DNA from: CAZRAL01 sp964598005 | GTDB taxonomy: Bacteria; Pseudomonadota; Gammaproteobacteria; Burkholderiales; Usitatibacteraceae | Length of the DNA: 64,000 bases | NCBI GenBank assembly: GCA_964598005.1 | Contig: CAZRAL010000004.1 | Location: 20,560 to 84,559 of the forward strand | Direction of reading: 5' to 3' | Notes under the pieces: generated by a model | The model's input: the letters and a program-made list of their open reading frames with translations, nothing else | Told to the model about the DNA's origin: nothing | The model's database searches: none | Part shown: positions 17,094 to 26,030 of the stretch, piece by piece | How the letters are laid out: the number at the start of each line of letters is the position of its first letter | Numbering within the stretch: position 1 is the first letter of the stretch | Made by a program: the position numbers and the translations under genes

Positions 17094-18262
17094 TAGCCCA
17101 TTCCTTGATCAACAGCAATGTTCATTTTTGCTTCCAATGCAATGACATCGACCCAGCGTCGTTCGATAAGCCCCTCATCGGCAAATCGAGTGACCGACTT
17201 CAATAACGTCTCGCCTCGCTCCTTGGTAAGTTCACGGGTACGTAACGCTAAATGCTCCACTGATTGTGCTGCAGCGCGATAAAGTTCGCCTTTTACGGCA
17301 TCATCGAATACCAAATACTCGCGCGCGGCAATTTGCTTGCCGTCTGACGATGGAATGAGACGCTGAACTAATACCATCTTGAGGCTCTCAAGCAAGTCTG
17401 TCATGCGTCCCGCGCGCTCGTCTGCATTGAAAACAGTCAGTACGCGGCGCAATGTTTCTGAAACGCCCTTCGCATGCGTAGTGCCGTAGACACGCGCACC
17501 CGCTAATCCGAGCTCCAGGCCCGCGCCGAAGGTTTCCTTGTCACGCATTTCTCCGACCATGACCGTAGTCGGTGCGCGGCGCAGGGTGCCGCGAACGAAT
17601 GAGGCAAAAGACATCGTATGCCGCCCTACTTCGGATTGCATACAGACGTTTCCAGAGCGCCACGAATACGTTCCCTTGTGAACGAATTCAATAGGGGATT
17701 CGACGGTAAGCACTTTTTCGTTATCACGTTGTTCCAATAGCTGACGAACGGTAGAGGCCAGCAAAGTGGTTTTACCGGAGCCGGTTGCGCCGGCAATGAG
17801 GACTAATCCCTGATCCGGGAATAAGCCCCTGAGAATGTCCGGGGTTAGCCGCATTGACGCTAACGGTATGGGAGTGGACGGAATTGTGCGTAGCGACATT
17901 TGTAAGCCGTCGCCGTTTTCTGAGCGCCCCGCTGATACGTTCACGCGAAACCGGATGCGTTCATGGCGAGAAATTTTGACTTCGTGCGAAAAATCGAGAT
18001 CTTCTCCGCTTCCAAGACGTGCAATACCGGCCGAACCATACATAAAACCTACTATCTGATTGAGCTCCGATTCACCCATCGTCCGCTTGGTCACGGAGTG
18101 GTGACGACCGTAATGCGACACGATGATGGGTTCCCCAGTTTGGATGCAGATATCAGAAACATGTTTTTGATACGCTCTTATTAACAGTGCATCGAGCGCC
18201 GCGCGATCCAAGAGGTGCGGAATGTCCTGACCGATACCGGCAATATCTAGCGCGGCATCCAT
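17093..18262 (-). CDS. dotB: DotB/TraJ, type IVB secretion ATPase
   Basis: 389 residues of the PilT/VirB11-like family. Walker A GATGSGKTT at about 158-166. Then 'VLTVESPIEFVH', Walker B 'TTVMVGEMRDKETF' and His box 'YGTTHAKGVSE'. Cytoplasmic hexameric ATPase that energises the transfer channel. Overlaps dotC by 16 bases. Confidence 0.92.
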   Translation of the reverse strand: MDAALDIAGIGQDIPHLLDRAALDALLIRAYQKHVSDICIQTGEPIIVSHYGRHHSVTKRTMGESELNQIVGFMYGSAGIARLGSGEDLDFSHEVKISRHERIRFRVNVSAGRSENGDGLQMSLRTIPSTPIPLASMRLTPDILRGLFPDQGLVLIAGATGSGKTTLLASTVRQLLEQRDNEKVLTVESPIEFVHKGTYSWRSGNVCMQSEVGRHTMSFASFVRGTLRRAPTTVMVGEMRDKETFGAGLELGLAGARVYGTTHAKGVSETLRRVLTVFNADERAGRMTDLLESLKMVLVQRLIPSSDGKQIAAREYLVFDDAVKGELYRAAAQSVEHLALRTRELTKERGETLLKSVTRFADEGLIERRWVDVIALEAKMNIAVDQGMG

Positions 18263-18990
18263 TGTTTCGGATCAAGTTTGAAAGCAGGCGTGACCGTAAT
18301 CCGGTATACGCGCTCGTTAATATTGAGCTGATGATCTGCATTACCAGTCACGCCGAAGTTGGCATTGGCCACCATCGGCTCGCTGACCATATTTTTACGT
18401 TTTAGCTCATGGTAAAGCAGCATTCCGTTAAAATCGCGTTCTAGCCGAGCCAGGTTTATTTGAAAAATACTGTCTGCCTGGGCGACACCATTCTCCCAGC
18501 CAATACGTATGTTTTCTTGCCAAACCTGCTTTTCGGGGTTGGTTTGCGGCAGCAAAGCGGCATCAGGCCAACTCACCGCCCGACCGTTCACCGATAAACC
18601 ACGGTATAGATAATCGCGCCATGAAATAGGAGTGGTGGTGAATCTTGCTTGTTCTTCGATGCGATAGACACGATCAACAATATTAAGAATCCGGTTATCC
18701 GGTAGCGAAACGGCAGCCCGGCCCTCAACAAGAACGGGGGGAATAACATTCTGCGGCAGCACAAGGAATTGAAAAGCGAATATCCGATCCAGATCGACTT
18801 TCATGGCGTTCATATCACTCATAATCGCCGTAGCACGCGTGACCAATCCCGTTCGCGCGCCGAGCGACGTAGCCGCCTCCTTTATTGCGAGAATGCGAGG
18901 AGAGTCGATAACTCCAATGGTTCGTATTTCGGCAGCGACTGGAGGCCGTGCGGCTTCCAGTTCGCTCAGTGTGGGGAGATCAACCGTCAT
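18247..18990 (-). CDS. dotC: DotC/TraI, outer-membrane core component, no visible lipobox
   Basis: 247 residues. Matches DotC over most of its length: 'RDYLYRGLSV...LLPQTNPEKQVWQENIRIGWENGVAQADSIFQINLARLERDFNGMLLYHEL' pattern. Family members are lipoproteins, but here the first ATG gives MTVDLPTLSELEAARPP with no signal peptide. An in-frame TGA lies 33 bases upstream, so no extended start exists. Either the N-terminus is encoded differently, a frameshift removed it, or this version is recruited without lipidation. Confidence 0.85.
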   Translation of the reverse strand: MTVDLPTLSELEAARPPVAAEIRTIGVIDSPRILAIKEAATSLGARTGLVTRATAIMSDMNAMKVDLDRIFAFQFLVLPQNVIPPVLVEGRAAVSLPDNRILNIVDRVYRIEEQARFTTTPISWRDYLYRGLSVNGRAVSWPDAALLPQTNPEKQVWQENIRIGWENGVAQADSIFQINLARLERDFNGMLLYHELKRKNMVSEPMVANANFGVTGNADHQLNINERVYRITVTPAFKLDPKQWMPR

Positions 18991-19606
18991 AGCGTAATTC
19001 GATACCGGCAGGAGTCAGGGCAATTTGGGCGCCACGCATACTGATTTGTATGCCTACGTTGTGTAGTACAAGTGAAGCAGGCGTTTGTTGAGCCGAAATC
19101 GTGATGATTAGCGGCACAGCGGGGGGAGGGCCAACGACATAAAATTTGAGGCCGAGCTGATCGGCTATTTTTTTTACAAACGGTTCTGCATCCCCAATCC
19201 AAGACGCCGAAATTTTTTCAGACAGCAGGTCTGGCGGTAAGTTGGCCGGTAACGACGGCATCTTCGGTGACTGGATTTCCACTGGCTGAATTGCCCGCGA
19301 TCCAGTCACTTCACTTGAAAAACGTGGTGCCAACATAACGACCGAATCCCTCGCTGTCTTGTTGCCAGATCTCATGAATTCGGAATCCACTCGTATTGAG
19401 CGCACCGTTTCTTCAGCAACCGGTTTCAACTGGGGTTGCTCATATACAGGCATTACTTCCATTAGGCGTCGTTCAATTCGCTGTCCGGCTGCTGCAATAG
19501 CGGCTTGTATCGCATTCGGTGTCGGGCGTATCTCGACAGAGGGAGGTGTTTGGCAGCCGCCCAGCAGTAGGGCCACAGGAAAAACGGCTAAATTAAATTT
19601 GCACAT
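18980..19606 (-). CDS. dotD: DotD/TraH, outer-membrane core lipoprotein
   Basis: 208 residues from the ATG at 19606, giving a lipoprotein signal MCKFNL...LLLGGC with Cys18. Further upstream in-frame starts add only AT-rich sequence. The C-terminal domain (about 125-208: 'SASWIGDAEPFVKKIADQLGLKFYV' to 'LHNVGIQI') is the periplasmic DotD domain, which resembles secretin N-domains. The middle is Pro-rich and variable. First gene of the long leftward transfer/pilus series. It overlaps dotC by 11 bases. No clear Shine-Dalgarno sequence. Confidence 0.88.
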   Translation of the reverse strand: MCKFNLAVFPVALLLGGCQTPPSVEIRPTPNAIQAAIAAAGQRIERRLMEVMPVYEQPQLKPVAEETVRSIRVDSEFMRSGNKTARDSVVMLAPRFSSEVTGSRAIQPVEIQSPKMPSLPANLPPDLLSEKISASWIGDAEPFVKKIADQLGLKFYVVGPPPAVPLIITISAQQTPASLVLHNVGIQISMRGAQIALTPAGIELRYDG

Positions 19607-20062
19607 GTTATATATCATAATCATAATAAAATAAAAACACAACAGACTTTTCCAAAAAAAGCGTAAGGCTGCATAAAATATGCTGTTTTACGCTTTTTTA
19701 CTGTGGATTCGTGGTGTTAACACATTATTCCCGATGAAAATGCACATACATACAACAGAGAACCCACATAAAACGCACTGATTGTCAGCATATAAACCGG
19801 ATACGAAAATTGTTACCGAGACAAGAATCGACGCGGGCTAACAGGTGGTTAGACCTAAGGTCCGCAATTTTATTGACAGCGCAGTCGAATTGCCTTCAAA
19901 ATTCATCCAATTAAGCTAATATTATATACAATAAACGTTTAATTTGATGCTGACTAACGGGGGGATGGCATCGTAAGAAAAATGGCCCCTAATTGTTTCG
20001 CAATCGTGTTGCCGTGCCGCCCGCGATAAAGAATTTGCAATTAACTTTTAAGTGGAATCGTT
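19607..20062. promoter_or_regulatory. Divergent intergenic control region
   Basis: This 456-base gap separates the leftward dotD series from the rightward recombinase. It holds the hairpin at 19655-19699, a short dyad GACCTAAGGTC near 19851-19861, a TTGACA at 19873-19878 with no good -10 at normal spacing, and an AT-rich stretch around 19915-19945. No open reading frame or RNA gene was recognised. Both divergent promoters must lie here, but I cannot fix them. Confidence 0.5.
19655..19699. terminator. Bidirectional terminator-like hairpin in the dotD leader
   Basis: A 12-bp perfect arm AAAAAAGCGTAA (19655-19666) pairs with TTACGCTTTTTT (19688-19699). Inside, GCATA (19671-19675) pairs with TATGC (19679-19683). 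Read in either direction the stem ends in a run of T. Read leftward it precedes dotD by about 50 bases, which suits an attenuator for the transfer operon. Confidence 0.65.
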
Positions 20063-21139
20063 ATGTCGCTTCGACCTCGCCCAACTCGCAGTCAAGAAAC
20101 CATCGCAATCTATGAAAAATGCATCCTGGAGCTATTTCGCAGATATCGGGAACATGGCGCCTACGAATCCAACACGCATTCGGCATTAGATGTGAGATCT
20201 GTAGATATCCTTGGCATTATTAAGGGGAAGACAACTGTTCAGTCAGTTACCGCCAGGACGTTGGAGCCTGTAGATTATCGTGAATTCGTAGCCTGGCTCG
20301 GAACGATGCGTGGTCGATGGACGCAAACGACCTGGCGGCAGCGGCGAGCGCAGGTGTCGCATTGGATGGAAACGCGTCCTCATGCAGAGAATCAAGAGGC
20401 TTTTGAAATGTTGGGCGAAGTCAGTCGCGCGACACCAGCCAAGCCACGGCGCCTGGGTGAGACATCAGCGCGCAAGCCCAAAATGATCGCGTACGAAGAT
20501 TGGCTTTCGCTTAATGACAAGTTAACCGAATGGGGTCAGCGCGCGAACTTCAAGTATGCCTATGCAACCAGGGTGTGGTTGCATGCCAATATTCTTTTGG
20601 GTCTCCGCCCTGTCGAGTGGTTAGGAACCACAATGAAACCTGTTGGCGAACCGGACGACGACGGTCGTGTGCAATTTCAGGTCGCAATTCCAAATGCAAA
20701 AACAACGAATGGACGCGGGACAGGACCGCAGCGTGAATTGGAAATCCAGCTTACGCCAGAACAAGCAGAAATTGTTCGCACGCATCTTGAGGTGGTCGCA
20801 GGAATCATAGAAGACAGTGCGTCTAAAGCAACCAGGCTGGCAATATGGCGTGATTTCGAGGGACGATGCAACCGGACACTGGCGCGCGCGTGTGAAGTGT
20901 TGTGGCCGAATATGGTGAGGCGCCGATATACTCTCTATTCCGCACGCCACCAGTTTGCTGCCAATGCAAAATCAGATCATCCGTTAAAAATAGTAGCCGA
21001 ACTTATGGGGCACAAGTCGCCCATATCGAGCGAGCGGCACTACGGGCAACGGAAAAAAGGATGGTCGCAGGATCTACGGAGCAAGGCAACTCCAGTGAGC
21101 GTAACCCGGCCATTTCCTAAAACAAAAGAAACAGAATGA
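20063..21139 (+). CDS. Tyrosine recombinase/integrase-like protein
   Basis: 358 residues. The N-terminal half has a core-binding-like helical part. The C-terminal catalytic half has Arg182 in LLGLRPVEW, Arg295 in LYSARHQF, His317 in MGHKS and Tyr327 in RHYGQ. The usual His of the box II HxxR motif is Tyr292, a known but uncommon variation. It could resolve plasmid multimers, act in integration or, less likely, invert a PilV segment. No paired recombination sites were identified next to it. Confidence 0.75.
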   Translation: MSLRPRPTRSQETIAIYEKCILELFRRYREHGAYESNTHSALDVRSVDILGIIKGKTTVQSVTARTLEPVDYREFVAWLGTMRGRWTQTTWRQRRAQVSHWMETRPHAENQEAFEMLGEVSRATPAKPRRLGETSARKPKMIAYEDWLSLNDKLTEWGQRANFKYAYATRVWLHANILLGLRPVEWLGTTMKPVGEPDDDGRVQFQVAIPNAKTTNGRGTGPQRELEIQLTPEQAEIVRTHLEVVAGIIEDSASKATRLAIWRDFEGRCNRTLARACEVLWPNMVRRRYTLYSARHQFAANAKSDHPLKIVAELMGHKSPISSERHYGQRKKGWSQDLRSKATPVSVTRPFPKTKETE

Positions 21140-21199
21140 CTGCGGAATTTGGCAGTGATCCAGGCGCGTACTTACCCGTGATTGCTAGCGAGTTAATAT

Positions 21200-22069
21200 A
21201 TGATTATCGTATACAATACTATCGTGAAAAATAAATTTCGAGAAATTTTAGTTTTCGTATTTTTGCAGAGTCTATCTCTACTTGGATTCGCTTCCAGCCG
21301 GGGGGAGTGCATTGCGCTCGCCGCTGGCCACTATAATTTGCCGCCCAGCGTGCTTCTTGCTCTATCGTCAGAAAGCCCAGCACGAATATCTTTGCCAGAA
21401 GCCTGGCAAACATTGCTTACATCACAAGGCATAAATGCTGATCGTACGGGATGTGCAAATCTTCTCATAACTGCTTATATTCTGAAAAAAGAATGGGTCA
21501 AACTGACGTTACACGACAGTTTGATGACTTTTTCCCCTGATCCGGGCGAGGCCGGCAGCTTCGCAGCCCGTGTGCTCCAAAAGATGCGCCGGATTGATGA
21601 ATTTTCTCAACGAAACGGCGCGGTAGGCCTTCGCTCGGCGTTACCCATAGTTACACTGCCTGGACCGGACAGCCGTCGCTGGCAACAAGATATCCAGCGA
21701 GTCGCGGATATTGCTGGCCTTGCCCCTGGTTTTATTCATGCAGTCGTACGCGCCGAGTCCAACTATAACCCCAAAGCAGTCAGCGCCAAAGGCGCAGCGG
21801 GAATGATGCAATTGATGCCGGCAACGGCAAAACGGTACAGCGTGAAAGATCGCTTTAATCCTGCCGATAATTTAATGGGGGGAGCGCGTTATCTCAAGGA
21901 CTTGTTGATCCTTTTTAACAACAATGCCGAATTAGCGATCGCCGCGTTCAACGCGGGTGAAAACGCGGTAATAAAGCATGGCAATCGCATCCCGCCATAT
22001 TCTGAAACCCAAGCATATGTTCCCAAGGTGATGGCTTATTGGAAAGCCTATCAAATGTATGAACGATAA
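21200..22069 (+). CDS. Lytic transglycosylase (SLT domain)
   Basis: 289 residues. Hydrophobic N-terminal signal (about 15-31, start uncertain; a GTG at 21224 is an alternative), an unassigned N-terminal part (35-160), then an SLT domain. Catalytic Glu186 in AVVRAESNYNP; GAAGMMQLMP; NLMGGARYL; AIAAFNAGENAV. Opens peptidoglycan for the transfer channel or pilus, as VirB1 or R64 PilT do. It overlaps dotM by 11 bases, tying it to conjugation. Confidence 0.88.
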   Translation: MIIVYNTIVKNKFREILVFVFLQSLSLLGFASSRGECIALAAGHYNLPPSVLLALSSESPARISLPEAWQTLLTSQGINADRTGCANLLITAYILKKEWVKLTLHDSLMTFSPDPGEAGSFAARVLQKMRRIDEFSQRNGAVGLRSALPIVTLPGPDSRRWQQDIQRVADIAGLAPGFIHAVVRAESNYNPKAVSAKGAAGMMQLMPATAKRYSVKDRFNPADNLMGGARYLKDLLILFNNNAELAIAAFNAGENAVIKHGNRIPPYSETQAYVPKVMAYWKAYQMYER

Positions 22070-23354
22070 ATCGAAGTCCGGGACTGGTTCAGGAAGCGGG
22101 TTTGCACTGATCGTCGCCTTTGTCGTTGTGATGGGAGTGATATGGCTCGTGTTCGGCGCATCGATATCAACGCTCATCCTCGTCATACGAAAAATTGAGG
22201 CCTACCCTATTGCATTGATATCGGATCACTATCAGGCTATCGTTGACTGGATCGGATACAACCAAAAAGCTGGAGGCAAACACACCGCCACTGCACTTTG
22301 GCGGTTGTCGTGGGATGTTTTACGCTATTGGTCGTTCATCATTGCCGTGCTGTTCCTAGCAGCAGCATGGCATGTTTGGAAATGTCACCCCATTACAAAA
22401 TTACGCACAAAACACAGTATCGATTCTTTGCGTGACGCCATTGCTATAAAAATACCGTTTACCAATCCAACCGTCGGGCAAAATCTTGTCAATAAGGATG
22501 CGAAAGGGTGGGAGTATCAACTGTCACCAGGCGAATTTGCGATTCAGCACAACATCATTAGCGATTTTTACATTCATCGCGAAGAAGATACCGAAATCGA
22601 AGCTGGGATGCCTGATATCGAACGTGTGGAACAGCTTAATGTATGGGTCGAGGGCGGTAATTTTCATCGTGACAAGGCGAGAACTGTTTTTCTCGCGCAG
22701 CTAGGTAAACGATGGACAGGATTAAATGCGATGTTGCCTTACGAGAAGGCCTTATTTGGAGTATTCGCAGCACAAGCGCTGGCAAAAAATAAACTGGGTT
22801 TAATTGCATTGGAAAAAATGGCCCGCAGCTATCCTGACACGGATTATGGCGAAGGCCACAAATTGGCGGAACAGCTACTCATCAAACACACCGTGCAGCG
22901 GGTAATCGCCAAGCATCGATATGTTAGAACGGTTCTTCTGGGTATGTTTGATGAGGCGCACAAGAAAGGGAAGCTCACCACCAGCTTCTTCATCTGGTTA
23001 AAACCAACGGACAGGACATTGTTCTATGCGTTAAATTCTCTCGCCCCGCCCGGACAGCAGGTGGCCGGTTCGATTGAGGCCGCGGGTGTGCTGTCGCACT
23101 ATTTTGCTGAAAAGATGGCTGCGGCCGAAAACATCAAAATCGAGCGTAATAATAAAATTTTGGCGTCTCATAACGCGGCATATAAAATGCGACCGTTGTA
23201 CCAACTCGATGAACCCTATCTCGATCAAGCTGTTATCGGACTGCATGAAGCCCTTATGGCGACGGGTGAAGCACGTGACGACGACGATGAAGCCAAAGCC
23301 ACCCGTGCAGCATTGGCAAACCGCATGAATGTAGCAGGCAACGATGTCCATTAG
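22059..23354 (+). CDS. dotM: DotM/TrbA (IcmP), inner-membrane coupling-complex protein
   Basis: 431 residues with two N-terminal membrane helices (about 15-38 and 92-107) and a long cytoplasmic domain. The C-terminal pattern 'FFIWLKPTDRTLFYALNSL...EAAGVLSHYFAEKM' is typical of DotM/IcmP and IncI TrbA. In known systems it works with the DotL/TrbC coupling ATPase and with DotN. No DotL is present in this window. Confidence 0.88.
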   Translation: MNDKSKSGTGSGSGFALIVAFVVVMGVIWLVFGASISTLILVIRKIEAYPIALISDHYQAIVDWIGYNQKAGGKHTATALWRLSWDVLRYWSFIIAVLFLAAAWHVWKCHPITKLRTKHSIDSLRDAIAIKIPFTNPTVGQNLVNKDAKGWEYQLSPGEFAIQHNIISDFYIHREEDTEIEAGMPDIERVEQLNVWVEGGNFHRDKARTVFLAQLGKRWTGLNAMLPYEKALFGVFAAQALAKNKLGLIALEKMARSYPDTDYGEGHKLAEQLLIKHTVQRVIAKHRYVRTVLLGMFDEAHKKGKLTTSFFIWLKPTDRTLFYALNSLAPPGQQVAGSIEAAGVLSHYFAEKMAAAENIKIERNNKILASHNAAYKMRPLYQLDEPYLDQAVIGLHEALMATGEARDDDDEAKATRAALANRMNVAGNDVH

Positions 23355-23441
23355 ACACATCATCGGCGGCATGAGTGCCGAAATGTAAGAGATTCGGTTT
23401 GCAGAAAAAACGATACAGGGATTTTGCTTGCGAGGAGAGTG

Positions 23442-24068
23442 TCAATAGCAATTCGGCGAGTGGTCTTGCTCATCAGGCATACCATCATCCTGATCACGTC
23501 TGGCTTCCGCGTTGCGTGCAATGACCAGGGCATCCCTTAGATTGACAAGTAGCATTGACTGACTGCCGACATAACCGGCGAGCGCACTTGTTGCACGTTG
23601 CTCAATTGCACTCGCCGTCGTAAGTCCAAGGCTCACCAATTCTTTAATGTCGTCCCGATCATTATCAGCCAAACGCGCGATTTTGCTGACAGCAAGGTCT
23701 ACGGGCGAAAGAACATAAACCTGAATGTATTCCAAACCAAAATCAACGGGAATGGCATCGTCTCGATAATCTTCGTGCATCAAAGCGAACGTCGAGTTGT
23801 AATTTGTATCCAGATAGAGCACTTGTGGCGAGCCATCTTCCATCATGACTTCAACCATCAGATCATGGGGAAGAAGCACGCGGCTACCGAATTCTGCATC
23901 CACATCGGTCGTGACCCGATTCGCCGTATAGAGATGAACGGCCATCCCCCCGGCCAAATACACTGCCAACGGTTTGCCGAGCGATAGCCGTTTCTCAAGT
24001 TGTTTGAACAAATCGCGCAGACCACCGGCCAGTGCGGTCTGCGTATGGAATATATTGTGGTCTTGCAT
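23442..24068 (-). CDS. Nucleotidyltransferase-fold protein (DUF6036/AbiEii-like)
   Basis: 208 residues from the ATG at 24068. The region 'VYLAGGMAVHLYTANRVTTDVDAEF' (about 36-60) has the GG and Asp-x-Asp signature of minimal nucleotidyltransferases. It is followed by 'LSPVDLAVSKIARLADNDRDDIKELV', typical of the AbiEii/DUF6036 group found in toxin-antitoxin and abortive-infection modules. It follows the small gene at 24089 by 20 bases, so the two probably form a module. A maintenance or defence role is inferred. Confidence 0.7.
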   Translation of the reverse strand: MQDHNIFHTQTALAGGLRDLFKQLEKRLSLGKPLAVYLAGGMAVHLYTANRVTTDVDAEFGSRVLLPHDLMVEVMMEDGSPQVLYLDTNYNSTFALMHEDYRDDAIPVDFGLEYIQVYVLSPVDLAVSKIARLADNDRDDIKELVSLGLTTASAIEQRATSALAGYVGSQSMLLVNLRDALVIARNAEARRDQDDGMPDEQDHSPNCY

Positions 24069-24088
24069 TCTGCTTGCTTTGACGGGGA

Positions 24089-24370
24089 TCAGCGCAGTTC
24101 TCGACTCAGCATATCGCGCAGCCGGGGCAGGCTGAACACCCATCCGTTCCTCACGACATCTGCCGCTGGCAGCCGTTCGTTGGGATGTTGATTAAAATAA
24201 TTCTCGCTAGCCTGCATTAGTTTCGCAGCCTCGCTGGGCAGTCGAGACTGAACAACCATCGCCGCGACCCGAAATACGTTCGCTTCTTGTTGGTCTTGGG
24301 CGACCGCCGAGTTACGCGCAGCGGTTGCACAGCGCAGTAGCATCTCGCGCTCTCGTTCTCGTGCATTCAT
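24089..24370 (-). CDS. Small helical protein paired with nucleotidyltransferase
   Basis: 93 residues from the ATG at 24370, chosen for AGAGGA 8 bases upstream; an ATG at 24394 is possible. The product is basic at the start (NARERERE) and helical. No family recognised with certainty. Its position directly before the nucleotidyltransferase gene suggests the partner (antitoxin-like) subunit, as in AbiEi/AbiEii-type pairs, although no winged-helix motif is obvious. Confidence 0.55.
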   Translation of the reverse strand: MNAREREREMLLRCATAARNSAVAQDQQEANVFRVAAMVVQSRLPSEAAKLMQASENYFNQHPNERLPAADVVRNGWVFSLPRLRDMLSRELR

Positions 24371-24444
24371 GGCAAAATTCCTCTGTGCCAGCATGGTTTT
24401 ATGGTTGTCCTCAATAAATACTGTACGCCATGAGTAGGGGTAAA

Positions 24445-26025
24445 TCAATCGTTAATGCGCCGATCCACAGTCGATTGTCGAAAGTTGTGTATGTTCCTGC
24501 TAAGTTGCTCAGTGACAGGTGATAACGCAGGCGTTCCGGCAACCAGTTCTATGGCTTTATTTCGCGTTTCAGGTCCGGCGAGCATCAGCAATGCCTCTAC
24601 CAACTCAGCTGGGCTATCAGCATTATCGGGTGTGACAAGATTATCAATCGCATCAGAGAGCCCGGCTTCACGCCAAGACAGGGGCAATCTATTAAGCGCA
24701 ATGGAAGACTGTTCGCTGACCTGGTAATCGACTTCTATTTTGTCATTTGCCACCGCTTTATGGGCATGCCCGACCTGTGTCGAAGGGCGTCCAATATTGT
24801 TTTCGACCATGCGTTCGATTAACACCACCTCTCGCTTTCGGAGTTTGCCGCTCGATTCTTTTGGAACGTGAACCCAGGGTAAGGGTATGACTGGCCGAGT
24901 AAAATGAAGCCCTGCTAATTCGGCTGGAAAATCTTGGGAAATTCCTTGCTGGAAATCACTGCAACATTCGACAAGCCGTCTGGCGATTATGACGACGGCT
25001 GCGTGTGTCCGTGGCATGACGTTGAGCGGTCTGGTAAGCGATAATCCTGCGCCAGCCCCAATGGGTGCTGGTGCAGGATGCCCCGTATGGGAGGGACCGT
25101 GAACTGACAGATTTCTTTCAGGATTCCATGGCAGCGCATGATGTTTTGCCAGCCGCCTCAGAAATGTTAGTGCATCGGGCTCAAGCGAGCGGTTACTCGA
25201 TCGAGGATAGGAAAGTAGCCCGTCCTCATAAGCCTGCTGAATCAGCATTGCTGCTTCGCTGGTCTCTACCTCCAGTCGCTGTGATACGGCATTAACTGCC
25301 TCGCCGTAACAGTAAGGCTTTATTCTCGCTGTGATGGCATGCGGCGCTACCCCACACACGGGTACCGTCTTGGCCAGTGCGGTAATCTTGTGGAATTGCG
25401 CCTCATCCTTGGTGTCGACGTGCGCTATGAAAGGTGATCGGCCATCTGTTGCGGGCAAAACTACAGTACCCCTAAACGGCAACAAGGGCCTGGCGCTGAT
25501 GCTGGCAATCAGCCGGGTTGACACCCGGCCCAATCCGCCCGCGCCCCAGGACAGGGCCGCTGCGCCCATTAAACGATCAAGGATACGCCTTGCATCGCCC
25601 GCGAAAGCGGCACGGTCGTGTGCATCGGTCCACGTTTCGCGATTTATAGCGGCAGTATGAAGGCATCCCGCCGCTAGCCCAAACGGACGCATCCGGGTAA
25701 TGATCAGGTCAGCTGTCGCGACCCCGCGGGCAACCGCCGCGATGTCTCTGGCGATCACATCGCCCTCTTGGTCTGGGTCGGTTGCAATAATAAGTTCGGT
25801 GGCCCCCGACAATTTGTCGGTCAATTGCGCGACTACGTATTGTTCAGGAAGGCGTCCAGTCTCTTGCCATCCGGCACTAATTCCGAGATCGCTCAACGAG
25901 TCATTTTCGCGTCTGCAAAAATGCCCCCCCGTGGCGATAATGCGTACATTTGAATGACTAAATACTTTTCGGTAACTCGAAATTTTCCCTGGTGCCTCGA
26001 TAACGATGACAACCGGCTGCCGCAT
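24445..26025 (-). CDS. Minimal type IA topoisomerase
   Basis: 526 residues. Toprim motifs: Glu10 in VIEAPGK and Asp83-Pro-Asp85-Gln-Glu87 in ATDPDQEGD. Then 'GLGRVSTRLI' (about 164-173) and catalytic Tyr273 in LLSYPRSSN. A C-terminal 'ENNIGRPSTQVGHA' resembles the GIGRPST motif. It lacks the Cys-based zinc ribbons of TopA and is shorter than TopB. It may relax or decatenate plasmid DNA or act on the single strand during transfer. A second, classical topoisomerase III is at 57403. Confidence 0.82.
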   Translation of the reverse strand: MRQPVVIVIEAPGKISSYRKVFSHSNVRIIATGGHFCRRENDSLSDLGISAGWQETGRLPEQYVVAQLTDKLSGATELIIATDPDQEGDVIARDIAAVARGVATADLIITRMRPFGLAAGCLHTAAINRETWTDAHDRAAFAGDARRILDRLMGAAALSWGAGGLGRVSTRLIASISARPLLPFRGTVVLPATDGRSPFIAHVDTKDEAQFHKITALAKTVPVCGVAPHAITARIKPYCYGEAVNAVSQRLEVETSEAAMLIQQAYEDGLLSYPRSSNRSLEPDALTFLRRLAKHHALPWNPERNLSVHGPSHTGHPAPAPIGAGAGLSLTRPLNVMPRTHAAVVIIARRLVECCSDFQQGISQDFPAELAGLHFTRPVIPLPWVHVPKESSGKLRKREVVLIERMVENNIGRPSTQVGHAHKAVANDKIEVDYQVSEQSSIALNRLPLSWREAGLSDAIDNLVTPDNADSPAELVEALLMLAGPETRNKAIELVAGTPALSPVTEQLSRNIHNFRQSTVDRRIND

Positions 26026-26030
26026 GGCAA

